DNA of 42,352 nt from an uncultured Oscillospiraceae bacterium (lineage in GTDB: Bacteria > Bacillota > Clostridia > Oscillospirales > Oscillospiraceae), in contig CALXDD010000023.1 in the NCBI GenBank assembly GCA_944386985.1, positions 1-42,352 of the forward strand, read 5' to 3'. Positions 42,284 through 42,352 of this stretch are shown here, piece after piece. Each line of letters starts with the position of its first letter. Position 1 is the stretch's first letter. The translations under genes and the position numbers were made by a program. Below the pieces are notes generated by a model that searched no databases, had not been told where the DNA came from, and saw only the letters and a program-made list of their open reading frames with translations.

Positions 42284-42309
42284 AACCACCGGCCGTGCCG
42301 GTGGTTTGC
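42284..42309 (+). terminator. Possible terminator of the gtrA operon
   Basis: AACCACCGG pairs with CCGGTGGTT across a 5-nt loop, ending in only three T. It starts 8 nt after the stop. The last bases of the window include the palindrome GAGCC-TATA-GGCTC and no gene. Confidence 0.5.
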
Positions 42310-42352
42310 ACAAGCCCCCTTGGGGCATGTCCCGGGCAGAGCCTATAGGCTC

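Noticed and set aside
42339-42352. Palindrome GAGCC-TATA-GGCTC at the window end
   Set aside because: Cut by the window border, so it cannot be told from a terminator stem or a repeat.
1-42352. CRISPR array, tRNA or rRNA genes
   Set aside because: No regularly spaced repeats, no cloverleaf with a GTTCRANYC arm and no rRNA sequence were recognised when reading the intergenic stretches.

Overview
This 42.4 kb window is chromosomal DNA from a GC-rich, endospore-forming, anaerobic clostridium, most likely an Oscillospiraceae (Flavonifractor/Oscillibacter-like) gut lineage. The evidence is the Firmicutes housekeeping order (remA-gmk-rpoZ-priA-def-fmt-yugP-rsmB-rlmN-prpC-prkC-rsgA), a SpoIIM-family protein, CdaA/CdaR, TagO, GtrA, the MEP isoprenoid pathway and an IspH-ribosomal protein S1 fusion of the clostridial type. 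The genus is an inference. No rRNA, tRNA or CRISPR array was recognised.

Layout. From 81 to 7251 runs one forward block: D-Ala-D-Ala carboxypeptidase, an RluB-like pseudouridine synthase, an RpiR regulator, a HI0933-type flavoprotein, cmk, plsC and the ispH-S1 fusion, closed by a strong terminator. A clear sigma-A promoter then drives carD-ispD-ispF, which ends at a second terminator. After a small non-coding stretch holding one copy of an intergenic repeat come a DUF3343 protein and a cysteine desulfurase. A new promoter at about 10921 starts a run of about 16.6 kb with no obvious terminator: cdaA, cdaR, rseC-like, DUF5685, a J-domain protein, yicC, remA, gmk, rpoZ, priA, def, fmt, yugP, rsmB, rlmN, prpC, prkC and rsgA. 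It links c-di-AMP signalling, nucleotide and RNA metabolism, translation start and maturation, and Ser/Thr kinase signalling. It ends at a terminator at 27602-27654.

On the minus strand gltX and a spoIIM-family gene form an operon behind a promoter and a structured leader that is not a T-box. Divergent from it is a two-gene ribulose-monophosphate module (hxlA-hxlB) behind a near-consensus promoter. Then come trpS, tagO, a UDP-GlcNAc 2-epimerase and an unknown membrane-anchored protein, ending at a terminator shared with the facing operon. That facing minus-strand operon (35772-36712) encodes three small proteins of unknown function. Beside it lies a solo IS200-type element (about 36920-37620) whose transposase carries a TGA exactly where the family has Trp, and whose ribosome binding site sits in a 13-bp inverted repeat. 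The right end holds an amidohydrolase (minus) and a forward GtrA / GT2 / polytopic membrane protein operon resembling three-component envelope glycosylation systems. Its last protein carries an extra C-terminal DUF6273 domain.

Most interesting for follow-up: the three-small-protein operon at 35772-36712; the conserved-looking DUF5685 plus Cys-tailed J-protein pair; the GtrA/GT2/GT-C-DUF6273 operon; the possible free S1 made from inside the ispH-S1 fusion; the IS200 RBS-sequestering hairpin; and a small dispersed intergenic repeat with two clear copies and one partial copy.
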